This document shows positions 42,397 through 51,324 of a stretch of DNA of 64,000 nucleotides, one piece after another. Each line of letters opens with the position of its first letter. The first letter of the stretch is position 1. Below the pieces are notes generated by a model. That model did no database searches and was not told the origin of the DNA. It was given only the letters and a program-made list of their open reading frames with translations. The stretch covers positions 1,426,001-1,490,000 of the forward strand of contig OZ240673.1 of NCBI GenBank assembly GCA_965198755.1, written 5' to 3'. A program made the translations under genes and the position numbers. Origin of the DNA: BOG-908 sp963692875 (GTDB lineage Bacteria > Pseudomonadota > Alphaproteobacteria > Acetobacterales > Acetobacteraceae).

Positions 42397-43854
42397 TCAC
42401 GTTCCCCCAGCCGCAAACCTCACCGCCTCCTCCGCCGCGCGAAACAGCGCCCGGCTCTTCTGCCGCGTCTCCTCGTACTCCGCCTCAGGCACGCTGTCGG
42501 CCACCACGCCGCAGCCCGCCTGCACGTGCATCTGCCCGTCTTTCACCACTGCCGTGCGCAGCCCGATGCAGGTGTCCATCGTGCCGTCCGGCGCGAAGTA
42601 GCCGATGCAGCCGGCGTAGATGCCGCGCCGCTGCGGCTCCATCTCGTCGATGATCTGCATGGCGCGTATCTTCGGCGCGCCGGTCAGCGTGCCGGCCGGG
42701 AAGCCCGCCACCAGCGCGTCGATCGCCGAGAGCCCCGGCCGCGCGCGGCCTTCCACGGTGGAGCTAATGTGCATCACGTGGCTGAACCGCTCGATGGCGA
42801 AGCTGTCCACCACGCGCACGCTGCCGGGTTCGGCCACCCGGCCCACGTCGTTGCGGCCGAGGTCGAGCAGCATCAGGTGCTCGGCGCGCTCCTTCGGGTC
42901 GGCGAGCAGTTCGGCTTCGAGGCGGGCGTCGTCCTCGGCGGTGGCCCCCCGCGGTCGTGTGCCGGCGAGCGGGCGCAGGGTGACGCGGCCGCCGCGGAGG
43001 CGCACCAGGATCTCCGGGCTGCTGCCCACCACGCAGAAGCCGCCGAAATCGAGGAAGAACAGGAATGGCGCCGGGTTGATCCGCCGCAGTGCGCGGTACA
43101 GCGCGAACGGCGGCAACGCGAACGGTGCGGTGAAACGCTGGCTCGGCACGATCTGGAACGCGTCGCCGGCAGCGATGTACTCCTTCATCCGCTCCACCAC
43201 CCCGATGAACGCCTTGCGGGTAAAGTTGGAGACCGGCTCGGGCTGCGGCTTCAGGCTGACCGGCGGAGCGGCGTGCGGCAGCGGGCCTGCCAACGCGGCG
43301 CGGGCCTGCGCCAGGCGGGCCTGGGCGTCGTCCCAGGCGGCGTCGGGGTCCACGCCAGCGGCGGGGTAGATAGGCGCGGCCAGGGTCAGCTCGTCGCGCA
43401 CGTTGTCGAACACCGCGAACAGGGTCGGGCGCAGCAGGATCGCCTCTGGCAGGCATAGCGCGTCCTCGGTTCCACCCGGCAGGCGCTCCATCAGCCGCAC
43501 CATGTCGTAGCCCAGGTAGCCGACCAGCCCGCCGATCATCGGCGGCATGCCAGGGGGGAGCTCCAGCCGCGTCTCGGCCAGCAGCGCGCGCAGGCTGTCG
43601 AGCGCCGGGCGCGCATCAGCCTCGAACGCGTGCGGGGCGACGCGGGCGTGGCGGTTAATCTCGGCGGCACCGTCGCGGCAGCGCCAGATCAGGTCCGGCG
43701 CCATGCCGATGACCGAGTAGCGGCCGCGTGCCGAGCCGCCCTCGATGCTCTCCAGCAGGAAGGTGTTGGGCTGGCCGTGTGCCAGCTTGAGAAAGGCGGC
43801 GACCGGCGTTTCCAGGTCGGACACGCCGCGCCAGTAGGCGACCCTCGCGGTCAT
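42397..43854 (-). CDS. trpE: Anthranilate synthase component I
   Basis: 485 residues. Converts chorismate to anthranilate, the first step of tryptophan synthesis, with a glutaminase subunit (TrpG) not in this window. The conserved chorismate-binding region includes FQIVPSQRFTAPF, GSSPEILVRLRGGRV, RPLAGTRPRGA, LMLLDLGRNDVGRV and the late SGTLTGAPK-like FPAGTLTGAPKIRAM. The N-terminal feedback element LLESIEGGSARGRYS (the L-L-E-S motif that binds tryptophan) is intact. Start is ATG 43854. ppiD lies upstream on the same strand, a conserved order in alphaproteobacteria, here with a repeat between them. Confidence 0.95.
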   Translation of the reverse strand: MTARVAYWRGVSDLETPVAAFLKLAHGQPNTFLLESIEGGSARGRYSVIGMAPDLIWRCRDGAAEINRHARVAPHAFEADARPALDSLRALLAETRLELPPGMPPMIGGLVGYLGYDMVRLMERLPGGTEDALCLPEAILLRPTLFAVFDNVRDELTLAAPIYPAAGVDPDAAWDDAQARLAQARAALAGPLPHAAPPVSLKPQPEPVSNFTRKAFIGVVERMKEYIAAGDAFQIVPSQRFTAPFALPPFALYRALRRINPAPFLFFLDFGGFCVVGSSPEILVRLRGGRVTLRPLAGTRPRGATAEDDARLEAELLADPKERAEHLMLLDLGRNDVGRVAEPGSVRVVDSFAIERFSHVMHISSTVEGRARPGLSAIDALVAGFPAGTLTGAPKIRAMQIIDEMEPQRRGIYAGCIGYFAPDGTMDTCIGLRTAVVKDGQMHVQAGCGVVADSVPEAEYEETRQKSRALFRAAEEAVRFAAGGT

Positions 43855-43865
43855 CGGAGAGTCAG

Positions 43866-44014
43866 GAAGCAAGGCAAGCGGTTCTTTTTTGAAAAAAAGA
43901 ACCAAAAAACTTTTGTTCTCTTCGGGTGCGCCGTGAGGAGGCGTGTCGTTTCAGCCGTCCGCGACAGCCGAGACAAAAGCTTTTTGCTTCTTTTTCTCGA
44001 AAAAGCGCTTGCCT
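43866..44014. repeat. Nested-palindrome repeat, copy 23 (complete)
   Basis: GGTTC-type left arm, centre GTTTCAGCCGTCCGCGACAGCCG, right arm CTTCTTTTTCTCGAAAAAG. It lies between ppiD and trpE within a likely operon; the ppiD stop is nearby. Confidence 0.9.
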
Positions 44015-44019
44015 TCCCT

Positions 44020-45924
44020 TCACTCGCCCGGCTGCGCAATCAGGTTTTGCACCACCTGGCCGCGCACCACCGGATGCGCCTCGTCGCGCAGGGCGGATGC
44101 GTAGATCTGCAGGTAGTCGTCGTGCAGCGCCTGGGCCAGCCCCTGCGTGGTCTGCGTCATGCCCATCCGGTCCGCGCCAGGGTCCGGCGGAACGACCGCG
44201 GACAGCTGCATCACCATGAAGCCGCTGCCGCTGTCGGCCATCGTCGCCTCGTTCGGCTTGAGCGTGAACAAGGTCTGCACGAGTTGGGCGGACAGCCCGG
44301 CCTGCGGCTTGTCGCGCGACAGCGGCGGCGTGCGCGTCACCTGCATCCCGCTGCCCCAGGCGGCCTGCGCCAGCGTCTGTCCGGACTTGGTGAGATTAAG
44401 GATGCGCGCCGCCTCCGTCTCCTGCTTGTGGCGCACCTGGTCGCGCTGCCAGTCCGACTGCACCTGGTCGCGCACCTCGGCAAAGGGCTTGCGCTGCGGC
44501 TTGACCACCTTGTCCACCGCGACGGCGTACCAGACGTGGTCCGGCCCTTCGGTCGGCTGGATCGCATCGCCCGGGTTGGTCTTGAACGCCGCATCGATGA
44601 TCTGCTGGCGGGCGACGGCCGGCGCGGGGATCGGCGCCGGGTTGCCATCCTGCGTGTTGCCCTGCGCGTCCAGCGTGCCCTCGGCGCCGGTGGCTCCCAG
44701 CTCGCCGGGCACTTCGTCGATCTTGGCACCGCCGGCAAAGGCGTCCTGCAGCTTCTGCGCGCGCGCATCGATCAGGTCGAGCGCGCGCTCGCCGGCCACC
44801 TTGCTGCGCACCTCGTCGCGCAGGCTGTCGAAGCTGGGGTTCTTCGCCGGCGTCACCGCGGTCACCCGCAGCACGTAGCTGCCCAGCGGCTCGGTGATCG
44901 GGCCCACCACGGCGCCTTCGGCCGCGGCGAAGGCGGCGCGCGCCAGCTCCGGCGAGGGCACTTCCTGGATGGTGGCGTTCTCCAGCGGCGTGGCGGACGC
45001 GCCGGCCGCCTTGGCCGCCGCCTGGATCGCGTCCCAGCTCGCCCCCTCCTTCCACTGCGACGCGAGCTTGGCGGCGGCATCGGCCGAGGCGGCGGTGATC
45101 ACCTCCAGCGAGCGCTTCTCCGGCGCCACGTACTGCGCCTTGTGGGCGTCGAACCAGGCGTGCAGGTCGGCGTCCGACACGGTCAGGCTGCGGCCGATGC
45201 TGTCGGGCGAGAGGATGGCCACCTTCACGTGGCGGTACTCCGGCTCGGTGTAGTCGTGCGGGTGGTTGTCGTAGAAGCGGCGCAGCACGGATTCGGGCGG
45301 TGGCGCGGGCAGCGGCTGGCCGGCGAAGGGGAAGCTCAGCACGTCGGCCGCGCGGCGCTCGTAAAGGTAGCGGTAGACCAGGCCGGTCAGCAACTTGGAG
45401 GGTGCGGCGGAGGCGGCCACCGTCTGCAACAGCTGGTTCTGCGCAATGTCGCCACGCACCAGGTCGAGGAAATGCGCCTCGCTCATCGAGTTGGCGGCGA
45501 GCACCTGGGCCATCGCCTGGCGGGAATATTTACCGTCGACGCCCTGGAACTCCTTCATCGCGAACACCTGGTCGCGCAACTGGCTGTCCGGCACGGCCAG
45601 GCCCAGGCGCGCCACCTGGGTCGAGAGCGCCTGCTGGGTGATCAGCCGGTCCAGCGTCTGGCGGGCCACCTGCAGGCGCAGGGTCTCTGGCACCTGGCCG
45701 GCCTCGCCCAGCTGCTCGGCATAGCGCTGCAGGCCGGTCTTGTATTCGGCCATGAATTGCTGCGGCGTGATGTCGTGGCCCTGCACGGTGGCCACAGCGC
45801 TGCTGCCCTGGCCGATGTTGCGCACCACGTCGGCCACACCCCAGGACGCGAAGGAGGCGACCAGAAGGAGGAGGAGGACCCGGGCGGGCCAGGTGTTTAC
45901 GAGCTTGCGGAAGGCAGAGAGCAT
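44020..45924 (-). CDS. ppiD: PpiD-like membrane-anchored periplasmic peptidyl-prolyl isomerase/chaperone
   Basis: 634 residues, normal for PpiD. One N-terminal membrane anchor (ARVLLLLLVASFASWGV) is followed by a SurA-N-type chaperone region and a parvulin-like domain around 245-360 (ATIQEVPSPELARAAFAAAEG, GPITEPLGSYVLRV). It helps outer-membrane and secreted proteins fold after they leave the Sec translocon. Start is ATG 45924. The neighbour trpE downstream is a conserved alphaproteobacterial linkage. Confidence 0.9.
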   Translation of the reverse strand: MLSAFRKLVNTWPARVLLLLLVASFASWGVADVVRNIGQGSSAVATVQGHDITPQQFMAEYKTGLQRYAEQLGEAGQVPETLRLQVARQTLDRLITQQALSTQVARLGLAVPDSQLRDQVFAMKEFQGVDGKYSRQAMAQVLAANSMSEAHFLDLVRGDIAQNQLLQTVAASAAPSKLLTGLVYRYLYERRAADVLSFPFAGQPLPAPPPESVLRRFYDNHPHDYTEPEYRHVKVAILSPDSIGRSLTVSDADLHAWFDAHKAQYVAPEKRSLEVITAASADAAAKLASQWKEGASWDAIQAAAKAAGASATPLENATIQEVPSPELARAAFAAAEGAVVGPITEPLGSYVLRVTAVTPAKNPSFDSLRDEVRSKVAGERALDLIDARAQKLQDAFAGGAKIDEVPGELGATGAEGTLDAQGNTQDGNPAPIPAPAVARQQIIDAAFKTNPGDAIQPTEGPDHVWYAVAVDKVVKPQRKPFAEVRDQVQSDWQRDQVRHKQETEAARILNLTKSGQTLAQAAWGSGMQVTRTPPLSRDKPQAGLSAQLVQTLFTLKPNEATMADSGSGFMVMQLSAVVPPDPGADRMGMTQTTQGLAQALHDDYLQIYASALRDEAHPVVRGQVVQNLIAQPGE

Positions 45925-45951
45925 GGGCGGGTGCGTAGGCTGAAGGGGAAA

Positions 45952-46015
45952 GGCAAGGCAAGCGGTTCTTTTTTAAAAAAAGAACCAAAATACTTTTGTC
46001 TCCTGGCGGGTGGGC
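45952..46015. repeat. Nested-palindrome repeat, half copy 24 (left half only)
   Basis: GGCAAGCGGTTCTTTTTTAA hairpin and GTCTCCTGGCGGGTGGGC. The right half is absent. It marks the left edge of the AT-richer island. Confidence 0.85.
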
Positions 46016-46253
46016 TACGGAGGCTTCTCGTTATCCAAACGAAAGCGGGGCCGCGGCCGAGGCGAAAAGCTAGGCGGCTAGCTGGCCAAAAGCTTACTGG
46101 CAGCTTCGGAAGCTAAATGACAGCAGCCGACAACTAAAACTGGCGGTAACTGAATCACATTTGGGCGTCTTTTCTGGAAAGCGTAACTGCCTGGGAAGGC
46201 TTGCTCATGATAAAGCCCGAAAGTCTTGACTTGTGCCAAGCCGCCGATGAACT

Positions 46254-46577
46254 TTGATATTATGTGTGAATGTGGCAGGAGCACAGTGCCTCACATGCTT
46301 GTTTGATCCCGCCCATGGCCGGGGGATTTCTACGTCGAGCTCTTTGGCGAAAGGCGCAGAGATGAAGGCTTTGCTCCCGCCGATTAGCTCGTATTTTGCT
46401 AAGCTCTCGCGTTCGCCTAATGACACATGGCTGCTGTGGCCGACCATCGCCGCCGTTGCCATCACGGCATGTCTTATCCTGCTTTGTCAGCTTCCTGGGA
46501 TTGTAAGTTTTCTGCTAGCCCCTCTCTTACTAGTCGTTGCACCCTTGGCAAAGTTCAATTTTAATCGTTGCGTTTAG
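46254..46577 (+). pseudogene. 5' part of a frameshifted membrane-protein gene (inferred)
   Basis: The most likely start is the in-frame ATG that begins MKALLPPISSYFAKL. Two hydrophobic segments follow (LLWPTIAAVAITACLILL and VSFLLAPLLLVVAPLA), then the frame ends at NFNRCV. The next frame (46537-46959) continues with matching membrane-protein character, so a one-base shift between about 46540 and 46577 probably split one gene. Base composition is clearly AT-richer than the flanking genes. Family unknown. Confidence 0.5.
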
Positions 46578-46959
46578 GTTGTGTTTTTCAAAACGATATC
46601 GCACTGCCGCCTCTACTGTGCTTGCAATTGCAATACCTAGTCTACTGTGGACTCAGTTGGTATGGGTAGCACTATACTTTCATCTCGGGTTATCGATCTT
46701 AGTTGGGATTGGAAAGACAACGCTGATGTACGGAGCCCCACATTCCAACATCAAACCTCCAAGATTCGCCGTTTACGATTGGTCTGTTGGCTTTGCTGGA
46801 AGCAAGAATGTCTTTTTGATCTATGATACAACCGATGAGATCGCATTACCCATGGCGAAACATCAGTATCCTCCTTCAATTGAAGAGGCATGGGGAGAAG
46901 GGTGCGCGGGCAAGGCAAGGCATCTGCTCGGACATTACTACCTATGTTACCTGGATTAG
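46537..46959 (+). pseudogene. 3' part of the frameshifted membrane-protein gene (inferred)
   Basis: RLCFSKRYRTAASTVLAIAIPSLLW gives a basic loop and membrane helix. WVALYFHLGLSILVGIG is another hydrophobic segment, and a soluble end follows with RFAVYDWSVGFAGSKNVFLIYD and TDEIALPMAKH. The pattern looks conserved but I cannot name a family. No ribosome-binding site precedes the first ATG. It could be a separate gene if the apparent shift is not real. Confidence 0.5.
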
Positions 46960-47045
46960 TCTGGAGCTTTGTTCCGAAAGTCCTGACTTCTGAACGAGGT
47001 TGGCCTCGGGGTCGGTGTCTGAGCACTTCGTGATACGTTACACTC
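46960..47045. other. Short non-coding stretch in the AT-richer island
   Basis: No gene or structured element seen. Confidence 0.4.
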
Positions 47046-47451
47046 ATGCATCCGATGCCGACGTCTAAGGATTTAATGCTGCTTGTTGGAGATGAGGTTG
47101 GGCAAATCTGCCTTGATGCATACGGCGCACGTCGACATCCAGGGAACAAGGCACGCATACAATTGCGTAGCCAACGAAGGCCCGCCACTTCTGCTGCATC
47201 GTCTTCTTTTCAAAGAGGTGGTTGGGCTAGAGCGACAGGAATTGAGCTTCACTCTACGCTTTGTAGACGGAGCGGCGCTCACAGTCCACACGGAAATAGG
47301 TACATACAAATCCGGGAGTATCAGTGGGAAAAGTCTGGCTGGATCTTTTTCTAGCGACGACAGTATGAACTTCATGCGGCGTTCCGAACGTCTTCACTTA
47401 TGCCTGTGGCCTGAACCCAGCGCAACTTCCCGTCTGTCGAGTTTCGTGTAA
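47046..47451 (+). pseudogene. Possible frameshifted small protein gene, DUF6188-like
   Basis: Frame one begins MHPMPTSKDLMLLVGDEVGQ and includes ICLDAYGA. Frame two (from 47083) later reads ELSFTLRFVDGAALTVHTEI. The order of these two patterns, and the second one especially, recalls DUF6188-type proteins, in which both occur in a single frame. A shift around 47140-47230 would join them. The resemblance is weak and drawn from memory of the pattern only. Confidence 0.4.
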
Positions 47452-47472
47452 CGCTGCCACGCGTGGCAGCAC

Positions 47473-47871
47473 GTGAGCAGGCAAATGCGTTGGGTAGTTT
47501 GTATCCTTCCGCCGGCGGCGGTTCTCATCTTCGAGGAGACGCCCAACCTAAGTAACTTGGATGGAATAAATGCGGCTGCGCTTATCGTTCTAAGCCCCGT
47601 TTTCATCGCGATAGGATTTGGCTTTACCGCATTGCTCTTCGTTTGTATTCGTTGGCTATTCCGCAAGCTTAAGGCTCGTTCCAGATTTAGCTTCGCGCTG
47701 ATGTCCCTCACCGCTGTCAGCATTGTCGGTTTGCCTCTTGTTGAAGGCGACTGGCCACTGTTGGGTGCCATTGTATTTGCAGCCATTCCTGCCGCCATTC
47801 TGCTCACCCCAAAAGTCGATGCAATCATCGATAAGTCGCCGGCAACATTGCGATGGGGGCCGCAACCATGA
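47473..47871 (+). CDS. Small hypothetical membrane protein
   Basis: 132 residues from GTG 47473. Four hydrophobic segments: WVVCILPPAAVLIF, ALIVLSPVFIAIGFGFTALLFVCI, FALMSLTAVSIVGLPL and LLGAIVFAAIPAAILL. A basic loop (RKLKARSR) lies between segments two and three. No family recognised. Its size, lower GC and position among decayed genes suggest recent acquisition. Confidence 0.6.
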   Translation: MSRQMRWVVCILPPAAVLIFEETPNLSNLDGINAAALIVLSPVFIAIGFGFTALLFVCIRWLFRKLKARSRFSFALMSLTAVSIVGLPLVEGDWPLLGAIVFAAIPAAILLTPKVDAIIDKSPATLRWGPQP

Positions 47872-48520
47872 CATTCGGATCATAACAGGCAGAGATCAGA
47901 CTAAACTTCAAGAATTGCCTTTCTGTTTTGTTTGTATCAAACGGTCGTTGATGGTTGGGCCAGTTTGACGTATCCACCTTGTGACTTGCCTTTCTGATGG
48001 GATGCTCGAATTTCCTACCGCAAAAGAGGGATCGGCCGTGCACATTCGGTTCGAGCAATAGAAGCTACCTCGCTATTGGCGCTTCTGTTTGGAGGAAGCA
48101 CCAAGCCTCGTTTGAAATGATCGGCGGGCAGCGGATTTCGGCTGTCCTATCTCTCTCGAACGACCGATCGCGCAAGGATCACGTCCGAAGGAATGGTTCG
48201 TAAGCATAGCCGGCAAGGAAGCACCTTTGCTGCTCAGCGTTGAAACAGGCATTACAGCCGATTAAAAAGGCGACGTCATCGTTGCAGAGTAAGTGCAACG
48301 GAAGCGCCGGGGGTAGACCTCCTACAGGCGTTGGCAACGGACCCCGGCTTAGGCCAACCCGTCAAACAAGTCGGTCAGATGCCAAATGGCGGGAAGGCGG
48401 TATATTGAACACCAGAACTCGGCGGCGCTTCACAGTCAGGTCAGGCACAGGTCAACCTCGCATATGACTCGTCAGGGCTAAGCCAACCGGTCAACGTTAC
48501 GTCTTTTGTTATTCATACGG
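47872..48520. other. Non-coding right end of the AT-richer island
   Basis: About 650 bases with no supportable gene; all frames are short. A direct repeat is visible: GGCTTAGGCCAACCCGTCAA near 48341 and GGCTAAGCCAACCGGTCAA near 48477. The sequence may be the remains of a gene. Confidence 0.4.
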
Positions 48521-48593
48521 TTGTTTCAGCCGTCCGCGACAGCCGACCCAAAAGCTTTTTGCTTCTTTTTCTCGAAAAAGAAGGCCTTCCTTC
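48521..48593. repeat. Nested-palindrome repeat, half copy 25 (right half only)
   Basis: GTTTCAGCCGTCCGCGACAGCCG, AAAAGCTTTTTG, CTTCTTTTTCTCGAAAAAGAAG, GGCCTTCC. It ends about 30 bases before the riboswitch and marks the right edge of the AT-richer island. Confidence 0.87.
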
Positions 48594-48619
48594 CCTTCTC
48601 AACGTCCGCTACACCCCGC

Positions 48620-48800
48620 CCCAGATACCGGTGTTCGGGAACGCGGTGCGAAACCGCGGCTGCCCCCGCAACTGTAGGCGGTCTCCCAAAGGCCTGCTCC
48701 ATCAAGCCATTGCCGCCGACGCGGTGAGAAGGCGGAGCAGGCGGCGCCTCACGCGGGGCGCCGGACCGCAAGCCAGGAGACCGGCCGGTGTCGAGACTGT
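48620..48800 (+). promoter_or_regulatory. Cobalamin riboswitch
   Basis: Core elements appear in order: CGGTG, GGGAACGCGGTGCGAAACCG, GCTGCCCCCGCAACTGTA (48660-48676), a variable peripheral stem, and the B12 box GCAAGCCAGGAGACCGGCC at 48768-48786. The box can pair with upstream GGTG/CCGGTG sequence. It lies 110 bases before the receptor start codon and should lower receptor expression when adenosylcobalamin is plentiful. Confidence 0.93.
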
Positions 48801-48912
48801 TCGCGCGCGTCGGGCGGGGTGCACCGAAGCAGTGGGAGAGAGACCCGCCTGCGGCAATCGCCGTGTTTGCGTCCGCGACGAGCCTCGTCGCGTCCGGTGG
48901 AGTCCCGTACCC

Positions 48913-50901
48913 ATGCGCCCGACCTGTATCGCCGCCCTCGCCGTCCTGCCCTGCGCCGTGCCCAGCCTCGCTTTCGCCCAGGCTAACCCGGACAGTCCGG
49001 AGAACATCGTGGTCACCGCCACCCGCACGCCCAGCCAGGTCGCGAACCTGCCCGCCGGCGTCACGGTCATCGACCGCCGCACCATCGAGGAGCGCGGCTA
49101 CGTCTCGCTCACCGACGCGCTCGCCGCCGTACCCGGCCTGCGCGTGGTTCAGCTCGGCGGCCCCGGCTCGCAAAGCAGCGTGTTCATCCGCGGCACCAAC
49201 TCCAACCACGTGCTCGTGCTGCGCGACGGCGTGCCGATCAACGACCCGTCCGACCCCGGCGGTGCCTTCAACTTCGGCGTCGACACGCTGGAGGATGTCG
49301 AGCGCATCGAGATCGTGCGCGGCCCGCTCTCCAGCCTGTACGGCTCGGGTGCCATCGGCGGCGTCATCAACCTGATCACCCGCCACGGCACGGGCGCCCC
49401 GCACGGCCACCTCACCTTGGCCGGCGGCAACCCGGACCAGTTGCTGGCACAGGGCGACGTGCATGGCGGGTTCGGCATCTACGACTACGCCGCCAGCGTC
49501 GAAGGCTATTCCACGCGCGGCTTCGACCAGACCCCAAAGCGCGAGCGCACCATCCACACCGGCGAGGCGGACGGCGACCGCAGCAAGCAGGCCGAAATTG
49601 ACCTCGGCGCCACCCCCTTCAAGGACACCCGCTTCTCGGTGCTGGTCCGCGCCCGCGACGCCAAATACGGCTACGACGAACCCGATTTCGACGCCGGCAA
49701 CGCCACCGGCTACGACGCCTCACTGTTCGGCCGCCTGGGCGTCACCAGCAAGCTTCTGGACGGCGCGTGGGACACCAGCCTGTACCTGACCGGCACCCAG
49801 CGCGACCGCGAGTACACCGTGGCCTTCAGGCCGGCCGACCCCAGCCAGGCGCAGTCCGACGACCGCTACCACGGGCGTCGCGGCGACGCGCAGTGGAACA
49901 ACACCATCCGCCTGCCCGATCACGCCTTTCTCACCGCCAGCTCGGCGAGCTTCGGCTACGAGCACGTCAGCGACCGCGTCGACACCAAGAACAACGATCT
50001 CGCCTTCGACAGCCCGGACTTCACGGGCGGCGTCAAGGCCCACGCCGATTCGGACGCCGGTTACGCCGGCCTGCAAACCACCGCCTTCCAGCGCCTGGCC
50101 GTCACCGCCCAGCTGCGCGAGGACGCGACCAGCATCGCCGGCGACGCGTTCACCTGGCGGCTCGGCGGCGCCTTCGACCTGCCCGAACTGCTCTCCCACA
50201 TAAAAGCGTCGTACGGCACCAGCTTCCGCGCCCCGGCGCTGAACGACCGTTACGGCCGCGACAACTACGGCTTCGGCTACGGCTTCGTCGGCAACCCGAA
50301 CCTGCGGCCCGAACGCGGCGACGGCTACGAGGCCGGCGTCACCACCGACCTGCCGCCCACGCGCCTCGGCACCGCCAGCGTCACCGTCGAATACTTCCAC
50401 AACCGCATCCGCGACCTGATCGAGGACGTGCTGCAGCCGAACGGCACGGACTACGCGCCCGTCAACATCGCACGCGCCCGCACCGAGGGCGTGGAGGCCA
50501 CGCTCACCCTGCGCGCGGCACGCTGGCTGCAGGCCGACCTCACCTACACCTACACCGACGCCCGCGACCTCGACACGCACGAAATCTTGCTGCGCCGGCC
50601 ATACAACCAGGGCAGCGCCGACCTGCGCATCTCCCCGGTCCCGGCGCTGACCATCGTGCCGGAGCTGACTTATACCGGGTCGTTCCAGGACTACATCACC
50701 AGCGACACCGGTGCTGAAGGCTTCGTGCAGGGCCTCTCGCCAAACGGCTTCGTGGTGAACCTGAACGTCACCTATCAGGTAACACCGGCGCTGCAGCTGT
50801 TCGCCTGGGGCAAGAACATCGCGAACTCGCATTTCGAGCCGGCGAACGGGTACCAGACGCCCGGGCCCAGCGTGCTGGCGGGGGCGCGGGTCGGGTTCTA
50901 G
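48913..50901 (+). CDS. btuB: TonB-dependent vitamin B12 receptor, BtuB-like
   Basis: 662 residues from ATG 48913. A signal peptide ends LAFAQ, followed by a TonB box-like ENIVVTATRTP. The plug domain (about 45-160) contains RGTNSNHVLVLRDGVPINDPS and LYGSGAIGGVINLITR. The rest forms the 22-strand barrel, ending in the C-terminal phenylalanine (ARVGF) required for outer-membrane insertion. The cobalamin riboswitch in its leader shows that the substrate is a corrinoid. No btuC/D/F genes follow; three repeat elements lie downstream instead. Confidence 0.94.
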   Translation: MRPTCIAALAVLPCAVPSLAFAQANPDSPENIVVTATRTPSQVANLPAGVTVIDRRTIEERGYVSLTDALAAVPGLRVVQLGGPGSQSSVFIRGTNSNHVLVLRDGVPINDPSDPGGAFNFGVDTLEDVERIEIVRGPLSSLYGSGAIGGVINLITRHGTGAPHGHLTLAGGNPDQLLAQGDVHGGFGIYDYAASVEGYSTRGFDQTPKRERTIHTGEADGDRSKQAEIDLGATPFKDTRFSVLVRARDAKYGYDEPDFDAGNATGYDASLFGRLGVTSKLLDGAWDTSLYLTGTQRDREYTVAFRPADPSQAQSDDRYHGRRGDAQWNNTIRLPDHAFLTASSASFGYEHVSDRVDTKNNDLAFDSPDFTGGVKAHADSDAGYAGLQTTAFQRLAVTAQLREDATSIAGDAFTWRLGGAFDLPELLSHIKASYGTSFRAPALNDRYGRDNYGFGYGFVGNPNLRPERGDGYEAGVTTDLPPTRLGTASVTVEYFHNRIRDLIEDVLQPNGTDYAPVNIARARTEGVEATLTLRAARWLQADLTYTYTDARDLDTHEILLRRPYNQGSADLRISPVPALTIVPELTYTGSFQDYITSDTGAEGFVQGLSPNGFVVNLNVTYQVTPALQLFAWGKNIANSHFEPANGYQTPGPSVLAGARVGF

Positions 50902-50930
50902 GATAGGTTCGCTTTTTGGGACCAGTGGAA

Positions 50931-51064
50931 GGCAAGGCAAGCGGTTCTTTTTTGAAAAAAAGAACCAAAAAACTTTTGTCTCCTGGGCGCACGCTGCGGG
51001 GAATGCCGCGACAGCAGGGACAAAAGTTTTTTGCTGCTCATTGCAAAGAAGCAGGCCTTGCCTG
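50931..51064. repeat. Nested-palindrome repeat, copy 26
   Basis: GGTTC-type left arm, centre GTCTCCTGGGCGCACGCTG...TGCCGCGACAGC. The right arm is partly decayed (TGCTGCTCATTGCAAAGAAGCAGG). First of three consecutive copies. Confidence 0.88.
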
Positions 51065-51113
51065 CCGCGTCAGGTACGGAACACCTTTCACCAGCAGCCC
51101 TAAAAACTCGACC

Positions 51114-51315
51114 TCATACCAACTGGCGTTGATGCTGACTCATAGAAAGAAAGCAGTCCTTTTTTGAAAAAAGGACCAAAAAACTTTTGACTCCGCTGTC
51201 GCGCGCTCTCCGGAAGGGACCGCGACAGCGCAGACAGGAGTCTTTTGCTTCTTTTCTTCAGAAAAGAAGGCCTTGCTTGCTTCGGAACGGTCAACCTTCA
51301 GGCCGGTTGGTATTA
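51114..51315. repeat. Nested-palindrome repeat, copy 27: 202-bp unit with terminal inverted repeats
   Basis: Ends are TCATACCAACTGG (51114-51126) and CCGGTTGGTATTA (51303-51315), inverted copies with ten matches in 13. The core (51150-51282) has a GTCC/GGAC left hairpin, centre GACTCCGCTGTCGCG...CCGCGACAGCGCAGAC and CTTC-type right arm. The flanks match copy 9 at 19.8-20.0 kb. Confidence 0.88.
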
Positions 51316-51324
51316 GACGTCGGC

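Noticed and set aside
43630..46116. An 828-codon plus-strand frame opposite ppiD and trpE.
   Set aside because: Antisense shadow with shadow-type composition and no domains; ppiD and trpE are certain.
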